A stretch of DNA of 64,000 nucleotides from an uncultured Luminiphilus sp. (GTDB lineage: Bacteria; Pseudomonadota; Gammaproteobacteria; Pseudomonadales; Halieaceae): positions 62,001 through 126,000 of the forward strand of contig CALSMP010000003.1 in NCBI GenBank assembly GCA_943787485.1. Reading direction: 5' to 3'. The notes beneath the pieces are model-generated. The model did no database searches. It saw nothing but the letters and a program-made list of their open reading frames with translations, and was not told the DNA's origin. Each line of letters opens with the position of its first letter. Within the stretch, counting starts at the first letter, position 1. Positions 26,551 to 35,965 of the stretch are shown here, one piece after another. The position numbers were made by a program, and so were the translations under genes.

Positions 26551-27348
26551 ATGACGGAACAAAAGGTGCTGTTAAAGGAGCAACAAAACGGGGTGCTCTG
26601 GCTGACGCTTAACCGACCAGAAGCCCTCAACACCCTAAATCCAAGCCTCACGGCCGCGTTAAGGACAACCTTCGAGGATCTTCGACATCAGCCAGAAATC
26701 AGGATTGTCGTCCTGAAGGCAAATGGGCGAGCATTTTGCGCTGGATTAGACCTGTCGGGTGGGGAATGGTCTACCGAGTCGACGCCCAATTCGCTGCTGG
26801 GGTTACAACAAAGTATTTCCGATATTTTCCGCGCGATGCGGCGCTGTCCCCAACCCATCATAAGCTGTGTTCAAGGAGCTGCCTGCGGCGGTGGGTTTAG
26901 TTTGGCACTGGCCTCGGACATCCGTATTGCTGCCAACACCGCTAAAATGAATGCTGCCTATATAAAGGCGGGCCTCACCGCCTGTGATATGGCTTGCAGC
27001 TATTTGCTACCCCGCCTCATAGGGCTCTCTGTTGCGAGTGAACTCATGATGACTGGCCGCTTTATCGGCGCCGAGAGAGCGCTCGCCGTGAACCTGGTCT
27101 CTCAGGTAGTTCCGGAGGAAGAGCTCGATGCAGCAGCCCAAAGCTTTATTGATGACATGCTAGCCACTTCCCCCATGGGGCTTCGACTGACAAAGGACGG
27201 TCTCAATATGAGTATCGACGCGGGATCTCTCGACGCAGCGATGGCATTGGAGGATCGGCAGCAATCATTGGTCGCCATGACAGAAGATGCTCATGAGGCC
27301 GTTGCAGCATTCATTAATAAGCGCGCACCGAACTGGCAGGATCGCTGA
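26551..27348 (+). CDS. Enoyl-CoA hydratase/isomerase family protein
   Basis: 265 residues, a complete crotonase fold. Oxyanion-hole segments are GRAFCAGLDLSGG near residue 66 and CVQGAACGGGFSLAL near 108. The region that carries the catalytic acids in hydratases reads YIKAGLTACDMACSYLLPRLIG (positions about 132-153), with Asp kept but without the usual Glu pair, so the chemistry may be isomerase, hydrolase or hydratase. It is 26 bases after the MeaB gene with a fair ribosome site, so it is the fourth gene of the mutase operon and likely acts on the mutase substrate or product. Confidence 0.88.
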   Translation: MTEQKVLLKEQQNGVLWLTLNRPEALNTLNPSLTAALRTTFEDLRHQPEIRIVVLKANGRAFCAGLDLSGGEWSTESTPNSLLGLQQSISDIFRAMRRCPQPIISCVQGAACGGGFSLALASDIRIAANTAKMNAAYIKAGLTACDMACSYLLPRLIGLSVASELMMTGRFIGAERALAVNLVSQVVPEEELDAAAQSFIDDMLATSPMGLRLTKDGLNMSIDAGSLDAAMALEDRQQSLVAMTEDAHEAVAAFINKRAPNWQDR

Positions 27349-27484
27349 GCAGAGCCACTTTTTTCCGTCTATCTATCGCCGATGTGCAAAAGTCCTCTAG
27401 GGCTGGCTGCCTCGCCGCGCTATTCTTGCGCCCCAAAATCTGTCGGCATTTGCCAACAGCATTGTTTATCGAGAGGACACACCC

Positions 27485-29233
27485 GTGAGTGCCAAAATAG
27501 CCGTCAAAAATCCCTTGGTTATTCTCCATGGAGATGAAATGGCGCAAGTGGCTTTTGATGAGATTCTAAAGCGCTTCGTGCACTCGAAACTTGATATTGA
27601 GCTAGTGGAAATTGACCTTTCGGCGCAGCAGCGACTCGTGAGTAATGGGCAGGTCGTACGCGAAGCGATTGCGGCGCTCAAGAAGCATGGCGTGGGCATC
27701 AAAAATGCCGGGATGACCGTCAATCGCCAGCAGCTTGATGAGTTGCTGGCGCGTCACCCAGAGATCGATGAAAAATCCCTCGACGGTCTGGCGACCAAAT
27801 CTCCGAACGGTGCAATCCGTAAAGGCATTAGTGGCAATATCACCCGGGAAGACATCGAATTTCGTAATTTAAAGAGTGTGCGACCCGACTGGGTAAACCG
27901 CGATATTGAGGTCGACACCATGGAAAGCGGTGGCTTGGATTTCAGCTACAGCGAACTTTCTAATGCGACCGGGGTTGCCAAGGTCATTTTTGTTGGCAGC
28001 AGCGGCGACCCCATCGAGCTGCACCGCCGATCGCTAAACAAAGGCGATCCGTGGATGCTCGCGACCAATGAGTTGGAAGCGGTAAAAGCCTGGGCTCACC
28101 GATTTTTCCAGCGCGCACTGGATGAAAAGCGGGATATTTACCTCGGGCTCAAAGACACCGTGGTCCCCGGCTATGATGGCGTGATGCGCGAGGCAATCGA
28201 AACGATTTATCGCAACGATTATCAGGCGCAGGCAGAAGCCGCAGGCCTGGGTTATCACTATGAATTGATCGACGCACAGGCCGCCCGGATCGTGTCCAAT
28301 CCACCGGAGCGAGCGCTCTGGGGAGTGCCCGATAACGTCAGTGGCATGAAGCTCTTCAAGCTGGTGCAGCAGCTCAAACGCTACGGTCTCCCTGAGCGCA
28401 AGGCGCATGTCTCCATTTCGCGCATGAGTGCCGGCGGTGGTGACCAGTACGGCAGTTACAACACCCCGGCACCCGAGGATGGTGTCATTAAGGTCATTGT
28501 CGATGGCGAGGAAAAGCACGCCCGCCATGTCAAAACCAACGACCCCATACTTTTTATGTCCAATGACCGAGAGGCTATTAAAGATTGGGTAAGCCAGGTC
28601 TTTCAGGACGCAGCGATCAACAAGAAGGAGGTGTATTTCGGTCTGAAGCGCGAGTTCGTCAATTACGACGAGGTATACAGCTCCATCATTTTAGAGATCC
28701 GACAGGAACTCGCGGCGCTCGATACACCACCCCCTTCTTTTATGATCATGCGACCTTCGCGCCAGCTTAGTAAGATGATTTGTGATCCGCCGCGCTGGGG
28801 GCTTTATCCCGCCCAGAATCTGGACGGCGATATTTTTTCCGACATTTCCGCCGCTCTTGGTGGGAGTCTCGCAACAGCCAGCTCTGTGATTATCAGCAAA
28901 GACGGCACCAAGCTTTTCGAGGCCCCTCACGGTACCGCTCACGATCTCTACATGCGTTACCTGGAAACCGATGGTAAGGAGGCGCACTTCAACTCTTCTG
29001 CGCTTATCTTCGCGCTAGCCAATGCGCTGGATGACCTGGCGGGGCGAGAAGACAACGCAGCGCTCGCAACCTACGCAAGCAAGCTTAAAGCGGCATTGAT
29101 CGATACCGTTGATCAGGGCACGGTCACAGGCGACTTGAAAGGTAAGACACTCAACCCTGAGACTGAAACGATTGTTGATATGGCGGGGTTTTTGTCCGCG
29201 GTGGAAGCTAACTTTTTCCCTCAAGTTGCTTAA
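27485..29233 (+). CDS. icd: NADP-dependent isocitrate dehydrogenase, long form
   Basis: 582 residues with a GTG start at 27485 and GAGAGGA upstream. The opening VILHGDEMAQVAFDEIL and TKSPNGAIRKGISGNITRED hold the substrate Ser-Asn-Arg region of isocitrate dehydrogenase, and LDGDIFSDISAALGGSLATA plus EAPHGTAHD near the end are the metal and NADP-binding parts. The length exceeds the usual 400-420 residues; the middle part (about 200-390) is an insert-rich region seen in a bacterial long subtype. It oxidises isocitrate to 2-oxoglutarate in the TCA cycle. It follows the mutase operon after 136 bases and tail-overlaps the CoA ligase gene by 4 bases. Confidence 0.85.
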   Translation: MSAKIAVKNPLVILHGDEMAQVAFDEILKRFVHSKLDIELVEIDLSAQQRLVSNGQVVREAIAALKKHGVGIKNAGMTVNRQQLDELLARHPEIDEKSLDGLATKSPNGAIRKGISGNITREDIEFRNLKSVRPDWVNRDIEVDTMESGGLDFSYSELSNATGVAKVIFVGSSGDPIELHRRSLNKGDPWMLATNELEAVKAWAHRFFQRALDEKRDIYLGLKDTVVPGYDGVMREAIETIYRNDYQAQAEAAGLGYHYELIDAQAARIVSNPPERALWGVPDNVSGMKLFKLVQQLKRYGLPERKAHVSISRMSAGGGDQYGSYNTPAPEDGVIKVIVDGEEKHARHVKTNDPILFMSNDREAIKDWVSQVFQDAAINKKEVYFGLKREFVNYDEVYSSIILEIRQELAALDTPPPSFMIMRPSRQLSKMICDPPRWGLYPAQNLDGDIFSDISAALGGSLATASSVIISKDGTKLFEAPHGTAHDLYMRYLETDGKEAHFNSSALIFALANALDDLAGREDNAALATYASKLKAALIDTVDQGTVTGDLKGKTLNPETETIVDMAGFLSAVEANFFPQVA

Positions 29234-30897
29234 TCGAGGCTGTCGCTTAGCTCGTGACGAAGTATTTTACCTAGCGGATTTCTCGGTAGCGCCGTCACAA
29301 TGCGGATTCGCTCGGGCAGTTTAAATGTGGCCACGCCACAGCCAATAAGATACTCGCATAGCTCATCCAAAGTCGGCGGGTTCTCTTCCTGCGAGGGAAC
29401 CACACAAACGCAAACTCGCTCCCCCAAGTCATCATCCGGGTAGGCACAGACAGCCACCTCTGCCAACCCCTGAAAGCCATCGAGGAGCGCATCTAGCTCT
29501 GAGGGCGATATCTTCATACCACCGCGATTGATAATGTCTTTGAGACGACCAGCAATCCTGTAGTACTCACCCTGATCACCAGTGATATCGACAAGATCAC
29601 CCGTGCGAAAAAAACCATCCTGCGTAAAAACACCGTCGTCTTTTGCACCCAGATACCCATCGAACACGGTGGGGCCGGAAAAACATAGCTCACCGCGATC
29701 CCCAGGGGCTGTCAGCTCCCGACCATCGTCAGGATCAATGACCTTTGATTTGACCGACTCGTGAAGCTCGCCGCGCCATTTGTTACCGCCAAAACCGCTT
29801 CTGGGAAATAATTCTGCCCGAGCTCGAGCATCTGGAATAGCGGTGGGCGACGAAATCAGGGCTATACCCTCATTCGATCCATAAATGTTGTAGATGGCCA
29901 CGCCGTAATCATTCTCAAACACATCAATCATGTCGGGAGCGAGCGGCGCAGAGCCCGAGCCAATAGCACGAAGCTGGCTGAAGTCAAAGCGTCGCCACAG
30001 CTCCGGTTCTTTCGCCAACTTATTGAGCAGCGCGGGCGGCGCAATAGTAAATGTAATCTGCTCTTGCTGGATCTGTTGCAAAAAAACAGGCACATCGAGT
30101 GGGTGATGCAACACCACGCCACAGCCCTCCCGAACGGCCGGAAATAAAAATCCACCCAAAGCAGACATATTCACCATGGGAAACGGATTGAGCAGCAAGT
30201 CCCCCTGTTGGTACTCACTTCCCACTGCCGTCATTCGGCCTGACGCGAGCCACATATTGTGAGAACGCGGCACTCCCTTGGGGGTTCCCGTTGTGCCCGA
30301 GGTCCAACAGACAGAAAAAATAGCATTAGCGTCTCGCGGATGATCACTCAAGTACTGATCTATGCGGCTCTGCTCATCATGGGACAACCCATCTCGACCA
30401 CGCAGCGAGAAATCTTCATCCACGGCAAGAACGGCACTCGAAGCGACGGCAGCCGACCCATGATCCGCAAGGCTTTGGCCTCGAAAGCTACGCGTGCCAA
30501 TAAACCACGAAGGCTCAAGCGCTATCGCGAGCGAGCCAATCTCATGACGCCCGTACTGCACCGGCAGGGGCGAAATAACGACGCCCAGTTTGCTGGCGGC
30601 GTAATAGCATGCCATCAGCTCTACCACGTTAGGCAACTGCACCATCATGCGGTCGCCGTGCCGAACACCTAATGCAAGCAAATCAAGCGCCATGGCGCTA
30701 CTCACGTCATCAAGCTGCTTAAAGCTCAGTCGCTGAGGATCGCCGCCCGTCAATTCCTGCTTATTAAATTGATCAACTGCCGCTACTGCATGCGGTCTCT
30801 CAGCGACTTGATGGGCTAATAACGAGCACAGCGTCGCGCTCCCCCAATAACCGGCATCCTCATACCGTTGAATTCTTTCGGGCGTCGACGTTTGCAT
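29230..30897 (-). CDS. AMP-binding CoA ligase / acyl-adenylate synthetase
   Basis: 555 residues. ATP loop TSGTTGTPKGVPRSH near residue 198, NIYGSNEGIALISSP near 340, TGDLVDITGDQGEYYRIAGR near 435 with GGMKISPSELDALL, and catalytic Lys in PRNPLGKILRHEL near the end. Similar in outline to cyclohexanecarboxylate-CoA ligase and aryl-acid adenylating enzymes. The last gene of a minus-strand set with a carotenoid-oxygenase-type enzyme and two thiolases. It could activate the acid formed after C-C cleavage and aldehyde oxidation. It is the fourth CoA ligase in the first 31 kb. Confidence 0.88.
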   Translation of the reverse strand: MQTSTPERIQRYEDAGYWGSATLCSLLAHQVAERPHAVAAVDQFNKQELTGGDPQRLSFKQLDDVSSAMALDLLALGVRHGDRMMVQLPNVVELMACYYAASKLGVVISPLPVQYGRHEIGSLAIALEPSWFIGTRSFRGQSLADHGSAAVASSAVLAVDEDFSLRGRDGLSHDEQSRIDQYLSDHPRDANAIFSVCWTSGTTGTPKGVPRSHNMWLASGRMTAVGSEYQQGDLLLNPFPMVNMSALGGFLFPAVREGCGVVLHHPLDVPVFLQQIQQEQITFTIAPPALLNKLAKEPELWRRFDFSQLRAIGSGSAPLAPDMIDVFENDYGVAIYNIYGSNEGIALISSPTAIPDARARAELFPRSGFGGNKWRGELHESVKSKVIDPDDGRELTAPGDRGELCFSGPTVFDGYLGAKDDGVFTQDGFFRTGDLVDITGDQGEYYRIAGRLKDIINRGGMKISPSELDALLDGFQGLAEVAVCAYPDDDLGERVCVCVVPSQEENPPTLDELCEYLIGCGVATFKLPERIRIVTALPRNPLGKILRHELSDSLD

Positions 30898-30929
30898 TAG
30901 AATTCAGCGCAACCTGATCGCAACAGTTT

Positions 30930-32387
30930 TTAGGGCGCGCTTGAGCCGATCTGATCAGCCGACATCCAACAGGCATGGAACCCCGGCGGAATTCGATGGG
31001 GCATGTGCACTCTTGCGAGAGGGCCTTTATTCAGATCTTTCGCATCAAAGATTTGCAGCTCCTGGGTCTTTGCTCTGTCATTCCAAACAAAGGCGATAAC
31101 GTAACCGCGATCTTCGTCATACTGATCGTCGGCTGGCGCAAACCAGGGTTCACTGTACCAACAATGCGCCGCGTCATCCGTCCAGGCGCTTAACCGCGTA
31201 CCGGTATCCGTGTCGTATTTGCAAACACCCCACCAACGAAGCGTATTGGGATCATGGTCAACCAGATAAGCGAATTGGGTATACCTCCCAGTCTTCCCAG
31301 CATCGTAGCTCGGAAACTCTACATTGTGGTCGGGATCCAGACATTTCTCACGGCACTCACCGGTCGTCAGATTCATTCGGTATTGCCAGAGGCGCGCATC
31401 CATCATGAGTCGGGTAATCATTTTCGCGGTTCTGGCGTCATCGAAACTGCCGTCTGACTGCCGAGCGGGCATGTACCGACACGCCACCATCACGATTTCG
31501 TCATCCTCTTCCCAAGCGTTGACAACGTGATAGATGAAGGCCCCCGTAAACTCAAACCATCGAATCGATGCGGCGTCACCCCTACGAGGAATTACGCCAA
31601 GTCTCGATGGCATCTCGGAGTTGAATACGACTTTATGTCTTCCTGCGGCGCGGGCCCCCTCATCATGAAACACGGGATGATCGTGCAGAATCGAATAATG
31701 CTCGGTAATCGCCATATCATGGGGTAAGCGGTTGCCCGGCAGTTCGATGGGCACCCGGTGAACAAGATTGCCAGCGCTGTCAACGACGCCGTACCACATG
31801 TAGGGGAACTGATCGCCGTAATCAAAGTACATCAACTCTCCGGTAGCCTCATCGACTTTACAGTGAGCGGACATACCCGAGCCCATCGCGTCGAGATAAC
31901 CACGTCGGGGCCCCAAGGTTTCTAAGGAAATTGGATCTAGAGCGTAAGGGACACCGGCCAAATACCAATTGGCGATAGCCACACCGGCATGACCAATGAC
32001 ATCTGTATTCGCAGAATCTTTTAGCGGTTGATCCTCACGCCCCTTCAGAGTTTGGCGGATACCCCAATATTCCGATCGCCCAGCCTCATGCTCGCGCTGC
32101 CACGCTTCGGTTCGAACCCACCGGTTGCGAATGACTAATCGCCCCTGATCAAAATGCGCGCTGTGTAACATCCCATCACCATCAAACGGATGGTAGTCAC
32201 CTTTGGGTTCGTGGCGAGGGTTCGGCCCGTTACGCAAATAGACACCATTGAGATCTTGCGGTATTTCTCCTGTAACCGGGAGATCTGTGTGGGTTTCCTC
32301 GTCGAGAACGGGTGCAAATACGTCGGTTATATAGGGGCCGTACTCATGGCCAAACGGCGCATCAGGGTCTTTTACTTGTTGGTTCAT
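30930..32387 (-). CDS. Carotenoid oxygenase (RPE65/lignostilbene dioxygenase) family
   Basis: 485 residues, full length. The seven-bladed propeller with four iron-binding His is visible: MSAHCKVD (near residue 171), LPHDMAITEH (near 221), FIYHVVNAWE (near 287) and PPGFHACW near the C-terminus. The N-terminal GVYLRNGPNPRHEP with FDGDGMLHS is diagnostic. Such enzymes cleave carbon-carbon double bonds of carotenoids, apocarotenoids or stilbenes, giving aldehydes or ketones. No carotenoid synthesis gene lies nearby and the neighbours are thiolases and a CoA ligase, so a catabolic role on a stilbene-like or apocarotenoid substrate is the better guess. Confidence 0.93.
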   Translation of the reverse strand: MNQQVKDPDAPFGHEYGPYITDVFAPVLDEETHTDLPVTGEIPQDLNGVYLRNGPNPRHEPKGDYHPFDGDGMLHSAHFDQGRLVIRNRWVRTEAWQREHEAGRSEYWGIRQTLKGREDQPLKDSANTDVIGHAGVAIANWYLAGVPYALDPISLETLGPRRGYLDAMGSGMSAHCKVDEATGELMYFDYGDQFPYMWYGVVDSAGNLVHRVPIELPGNRLPHDMAITEHYSILHDHPVFHDEGARAAGRHKVVFNSEMPSRLGVIPRRGDAASIRWFEFTGAFIYHVVNAWEEDDEIVMVACRYMPARQSDGSFDDARTAKMITRLMMDARLWQYRMNLTTGECREKCLDPDHNVEFPSYDAGKTGRYTQFAYLVDHDPNTLRWWGVCKYDTDTGTRLSAWTDDAAHCWYSEPWFAPADDQYDEDRGYVIAFVWNDRAKTQELQIFDAKDLNKGPLARVHMPHRIPPGFHACWMSADQIGSSAP

Positions 32388-32452
32388 CGCAAAACTCCTC
32401 CTGCTACGGCGCGAAGTACACCGCGCTTCAGGATCCTCAGGTAGCTAGGGTA

Positions 32453-33679
32453 TCACTCACGCCCGACAATAAAACTACATACCGTCGCACAAGATCCACC
32501 AATATTCAGGGTCGCTACTCTGCCAGCACCTTCAATTTGCATCTCCCCAGCACTGGCCGTCACCTGGCGTGAGGCGTCTAGCAGCATTCTGGCGCCGGTC
32601 GCACCAACCGGATGGCCGCAGCCAATCAATCCACCGCTGGGGTTTACCGGGAGGCGCCCCCCGGGAGCAATGGTCCCATTTTCCACGGCCCGCCAGGACT
32701 CCCCCGGTGGCGTCATCCCAAGGTGATCAATTGCCATGTACTCAGTCATGGAGAAACAATCGTGGGTCTCAATACCATCAAGCTGATAAACATCCTGAAT
32801 ACCGGCCCGACCAAAGGCATCCGTAATCGCATCACGTACATGGGGAAAAACGTAGGGCTGATTTTTACTTCGCTCCACCTTGTCCCGATACCGGATTCCT
32901 GCATTGCGATGGCCCCACCCCTCGATTCTCGCCAATGCTTTTTTTCCACTTTGCATCCGATGTTTCTTTAGGAAAGAACCAGATGCCAACACAAGGGCAC
33001 AGGCACCGTCGGTAATTTGGCCGCAATGGAGACGACGCACCCCGGGCTCAATAACAGGATTTAAGGCATCGTCCTCACTAAAGCTGCCCTCAGCAAATTG
33101 CCATTGACGAGTTTGCGCCAAGGGATTGCGCTTGGCGTTGGTATAATTGATATCGGAAATCTGGTTTAGTAGCTCTCGATTGAGGCCATAGCGCTCTTCG
33201 TATTCGTCAGCCAATAAGCCGAAGACGGCAGGCCACATAAATCGGCAATCAATATTCTCGCGATTTCGCCAAGCGGCAGAATTCTGATTTTCAGAAGCCT
33301 GGTCACCGGGCAAGTTTTTAAACTCTTCAGCCCCAACAACAAGCACGCAATCGTAACGACCCGCTTCTATCTCGGCCATGGCCGTCAGCGTAGCTAGCGA
33401 TGACGACGCGCAGGCTCCCTCGTGACGCATAGCGGGCTTTCCCCATAACTCGGGTACGACTTGGGACACCATCGCGCCCAGGTGACCTTGCTGCCGCTGG
33501 GCTTCGGCAAAGGCATTACCGACATGGATTGAGTCAATATGCGAGGGCTCGATACCGCTTTCTGCCAAGGCTCCCAGGCTAGCCTCACGAATCATGTCAG
33601 AGATGTCTAGGCCTTCCCGTGACCAGACCCGCGCGAAATCCGTTTGATACCCGCCTAAAATATAAATAGGTTCGCTCAT
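32453..33679 (-). CDS. Thiolase family protein (SCP2-type)
   Basis: 408 residues. The nucleophilic Cys lies in HEGACASSSLATLTA near residue 90, and the C-terminal catalytic region has NPSGGLIGCGHPVGATGARM near 350, giving the His and second Cys. SCP2-type thiolases without the usual VNV(N)GG often cleave 3-ketoacyl-CoAs with bulky or branched chains, as in steroid or isoprenoid side-chain breakdown. It lies 20 bases downstream of a second thiolase on the same strand and just before the carotenoid oxygenase gene, which argues for one operon. Confidence 0.9.
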   Translation of the reverse strand: MSEPIYILGGYQTDFARVWSREGLDISDMIREASLGALAESGIEPSHIDSIHVGNAFAEAQRQQGHLGAMVSQVVPELWGKPAMRHEGACASSSLATLTAMAEIEAGRYDCVLVVGAEEFKNLPGDQASENQNSAAWRNRENIDCRFMWPAVFGLLADEYEERYGLNRELLNQISDINYTNAKRNPLAQTRQWQFAEGSFSEDDALNPVIEPGVRRLHCGQITDGACALVLASGSFLKKHRMQSGKKALARIEGWGHRNAGIRYRDKVERSKNQPYVFPHVRDAITDAFGRAGIQDVYQLDGIETHDCFSMTEYMAIDHLGMTPPGESWRAVENGTIAPGGRLPVNPSGGLIGCGHPVGATGARMLLDASRQVTASAGEMQIEGAGRVATLNIGGSCATVCSFIVGRE

Positions 33680-33698
33680 GCTACAAAGTCTCCACCTT

Positions 33699-34901
33699 TT
33701 ACAGTCGCTCGATCAAGAGCGCGGTTCCCAAACCCGCAGCGCCACTTGTTGCTACCAAGCCCGTACGGAGCTGTCTTCGCTCAAGCTCATCGAGCAGAAC
33801 GCCAAGCATGATGGCCCCGGTAGCACCTAGAGGATGGCCTAGGGCAATAACGCCACCGTTAACGTTAAGCTTTTCCGAGGGAATGCTCAGATCGCGCTGC
33901 AACTTAATCATGGTGGCAGCAAACGCCTCGTGGATCTCGAATAAATCAATATCAGCTACTTTCAGACGCTCTTTGGCCAGGAGTTTTTTCGTGGCGGCGA
34001 CACACCCTGATAAGACCAGCAAAGGCTCATCGGCGACCGTTGCAATGCTTTTAATCACCGCTCGTGGTTTGGCGCCCAGGGTACTAGCAAAGGCTTCACT
34101 GCCAACTACCACCATCGCTGCGGCATCCGCCATCGCGGGAGAATTACCTGCCGTATGGACGTGGTTAATGGCTGCTAACCGCGGATAGGCTGCCAACTGG
34201 ATAGCGTCTGCGCCAGAGCGACCAATACTCTCAAAACTTGCGGGCAATGCTCCAAGTGACGCCATGGTGGTTTCCGGGCGGACACACTCGTCTTGGGTGA
34301 CATTCTCTCCGCTAATCGGATGCTTAATAGGAATAATCGATGAAAAATAACCGCCAGCTATTGCGGCGCTTGCCCGCTGTTGGCTCGCCATGGCTATCGC
34401 GTCTACGTCCGCTCTTGTGCAGCCATAGAGCGAGGCAATAAGGTCTGCGCCGCTGCCCATTAACAAAATTTTTGACGCTTCAGCCAATTTGGGATCCGAG
34501 AAAATCGCCGCCTGATCCGCCATCATCGGCACCCGGGACATCATCTCTATTCCGCCAGCGACGATTGCTTGCTCCTGTCCCGCCGTGATCTTTAGGGCGG
34601 CAAGAGCAACAGCATCAAGCCCCGAGGAGCAAAATCGGGACACAGTGAGGCCCGATACTGTCGAGGGCCAGTTGGCATACAGCGCCGAGCTTTTTGCAAT
34701 ATTGCCAGCCTGCTCACCCACTTGAGTCACACACCCGAGAATAACTTCTGCAATGACCGCGGGGTCTAGTCCAACACGTTCTTCCAACGCGCTATAAAGT
34801 GCATGCAAAAGATCAAAGGGATGAGTGTCATGGAGACCACCGCCAGGCCTTGCACGAGCTCGCGGACTTCTTATTGCGTCATAGATAAACGCCTGCTGCA
34901 T
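33699..34901 (-). CDS. Acetyl-CoA acyltransferase (thiolase II type)
   Basis: 400 residues, classical thiolase. Active Cys in SRFCSSGLDAVAL near residue 90, the NEAFA-equivalent loop EIHEAFAATM near 316, and NVNGGVIALGHPLGATG near 350 with the His. The final catalytic Cys motif reads TSGAAGLGTALLIE: the usual Cys-x-Gly is replaced (GAAGLG), so the second Cys of the normal CxGGG is not present. That loss could turn condensation or thiolysis inefficient, or be a subfamily feature. First gene of the minus-strand set; divergent from proline iminopeptidase. Confidence 0.88.
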   Translation of the reverse strand: MQQAFIYDAIRSPRARARPGGGLHDTHPFDLLHALYSALEERVGLDPAVIAEVILGCVTQVGEQAGNIAKSSALYANWPSTVSGLTVSRFCSSGLDAVALAALKITAGQEQAIVAGGIEMMSRVPMMADQAAIFSDPKLAEASKILLMGSGADLIASLYGCTRADVDAIAMASQQRASAAIAGGYFSSIIPIKHPISGENVTQDECVRPETTMASLGALPASFESIGRSGADAIQLAAYPRLAAINHVHTAGNSPAMADAAAMVVVGSEAFASTLGAKPRAVIKSIATVADEPLLVLSGCVAATKKLLAKERLKVADIDLFEIHEAFAATMIKLQRDLSIPSEKLNVNGGVIALGHPLGATGAIMLGVLLDELERRQLRTGLVATSGAAGLGTALLIERL

Positions 34902-35011
34902 CTAAAGCGACCCCTACTTGACCACGAACAGTAGCCTAACCCAGTATGATTGCCAGCGCATTCCAGCGCACCGACATCGAGAACATCCCACCTACTGGGG
35001 AGACAAACCGC

Positions 35012-35959
35012 ATGGACCACCTCTACCCTCCCATCGAACCCTACCGCAGTGGATCGCTGTCAGTAGATGAAGGTCACACGCTGTACTTTGAGGAATCGGG
35101 CAATCCCCAGGGCAAGCCCTGCGTCTTTGTTCACGGCGGGCCCGGAGGTGGTACCTCACCCGACGCCCGCCGATTTTTTGATCCAGCGCGTTACCGGATC
35201 GTGCTGTTTGATCAGCGTGGCTGTGGCCGCTCAACCCCGCACGCCAGTCTACTCGCCAATACGACCTGGGACTTGGTAGCCGATATGGAACGGCTGCGCA
35301 GCGAACTACACATTGAACGCTGGCTGGTCTTTGGAGGATCCTGGGGCAGCACATTAAGCTTGGCCTACGCGCAAACTCATCCCGACGTCGTGACGGAACT
35401 GGTATTGCGGGGAATCTTTTTGCTTCGGGATCAGGAAATCCGTTGGTTCTATCAGCACGGCGCCAGCGAGATCTATCCCGACAGTTGGCAGCACTACCTT
35501 GCGCCTATCCCGGCGTCGGAGCAGGATGATCTGCTCAATGCCTTTCACCGACGACTGACCAGTAACAACGAAGAGGAACGGCTCGCTGCTGCTCGCGCCT
35601 GGTCGGTCTGGGAGGCATCCGCCAGCTATCTGTTACAGAACAAGGACTTTATGGAAAAGCTCGACGAGCCCGAGGCCGCGTTGGCAATGGCCCGCATTGA
35701 GTGTCATTACTTTGTAAACAAGGGTTTCTTTAGCCACGAGAATCAATTGCTCGATAACATCGATCTCATCCGCCATATTCCCGCCGTGATCGTCCAAGGA
35801 CGCTACGACGTAGTGTGCCCGGCGACCACCGCCTGGGATCTGCATCGCGCCTGGCCGGAGGCTGACTTTCAGCTCATTCCCGATGCCGGCCATTCAGCCT
35901 TTGATCCCCCCAATGCCAAAGCGCTGATCGCGGCAACCAACCGGTTTGCACAACAGTAG
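35012..35959 (+). CDS. pip: Proline iminopeptidase
   Basis: 315 residues from the ATG at 35012; the frame extends to 34946, but family members start with the YPPIEPY segment and the upstream 22 residues are not conserved in type. Peptidase S33 family: VHGGPGGG near residue 39, nucleophile GGSWGSTLSLAY with Ser near 110, acid in VIVQGRYDVVCP near 263, and His in DAGHSAFDPPN near 290. It is a cytoplasmic enzyme that removes N-terminal proline from peptides. It stands alone between the divergent thiolase gene and a remnant on the other strand. Confidence 0.95.
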   Translation: MDHLYPPIEPYRSGSLSVDEGHTLYFEESGNPQGKPCVFVHGGPGGGTSPDARRFFDPARYRIVLFDQRGCGRSTPHASLLANTTWDLVADMERLRSELHIERWLVFGGSWGSTLSLAYAQTHPDVVTELVLRGIFLLRDQEIRWFYQHGASEIYPDSWQHYLAPIPASEQDDLLNAFHRRLTSNNEEERLAAARAWSVWEASASYLLQNKDFMEKLDEPEAALAMARIECHYFVNKGFFSHENQLLDNIDLIRHIPAVIVQGRYDVVCPATTAWDLHRAWPEADFQLIPDAGHSAFDPPNAKALIAATNRFAQQ

Positions 35960-35965
35960 GTGCGC

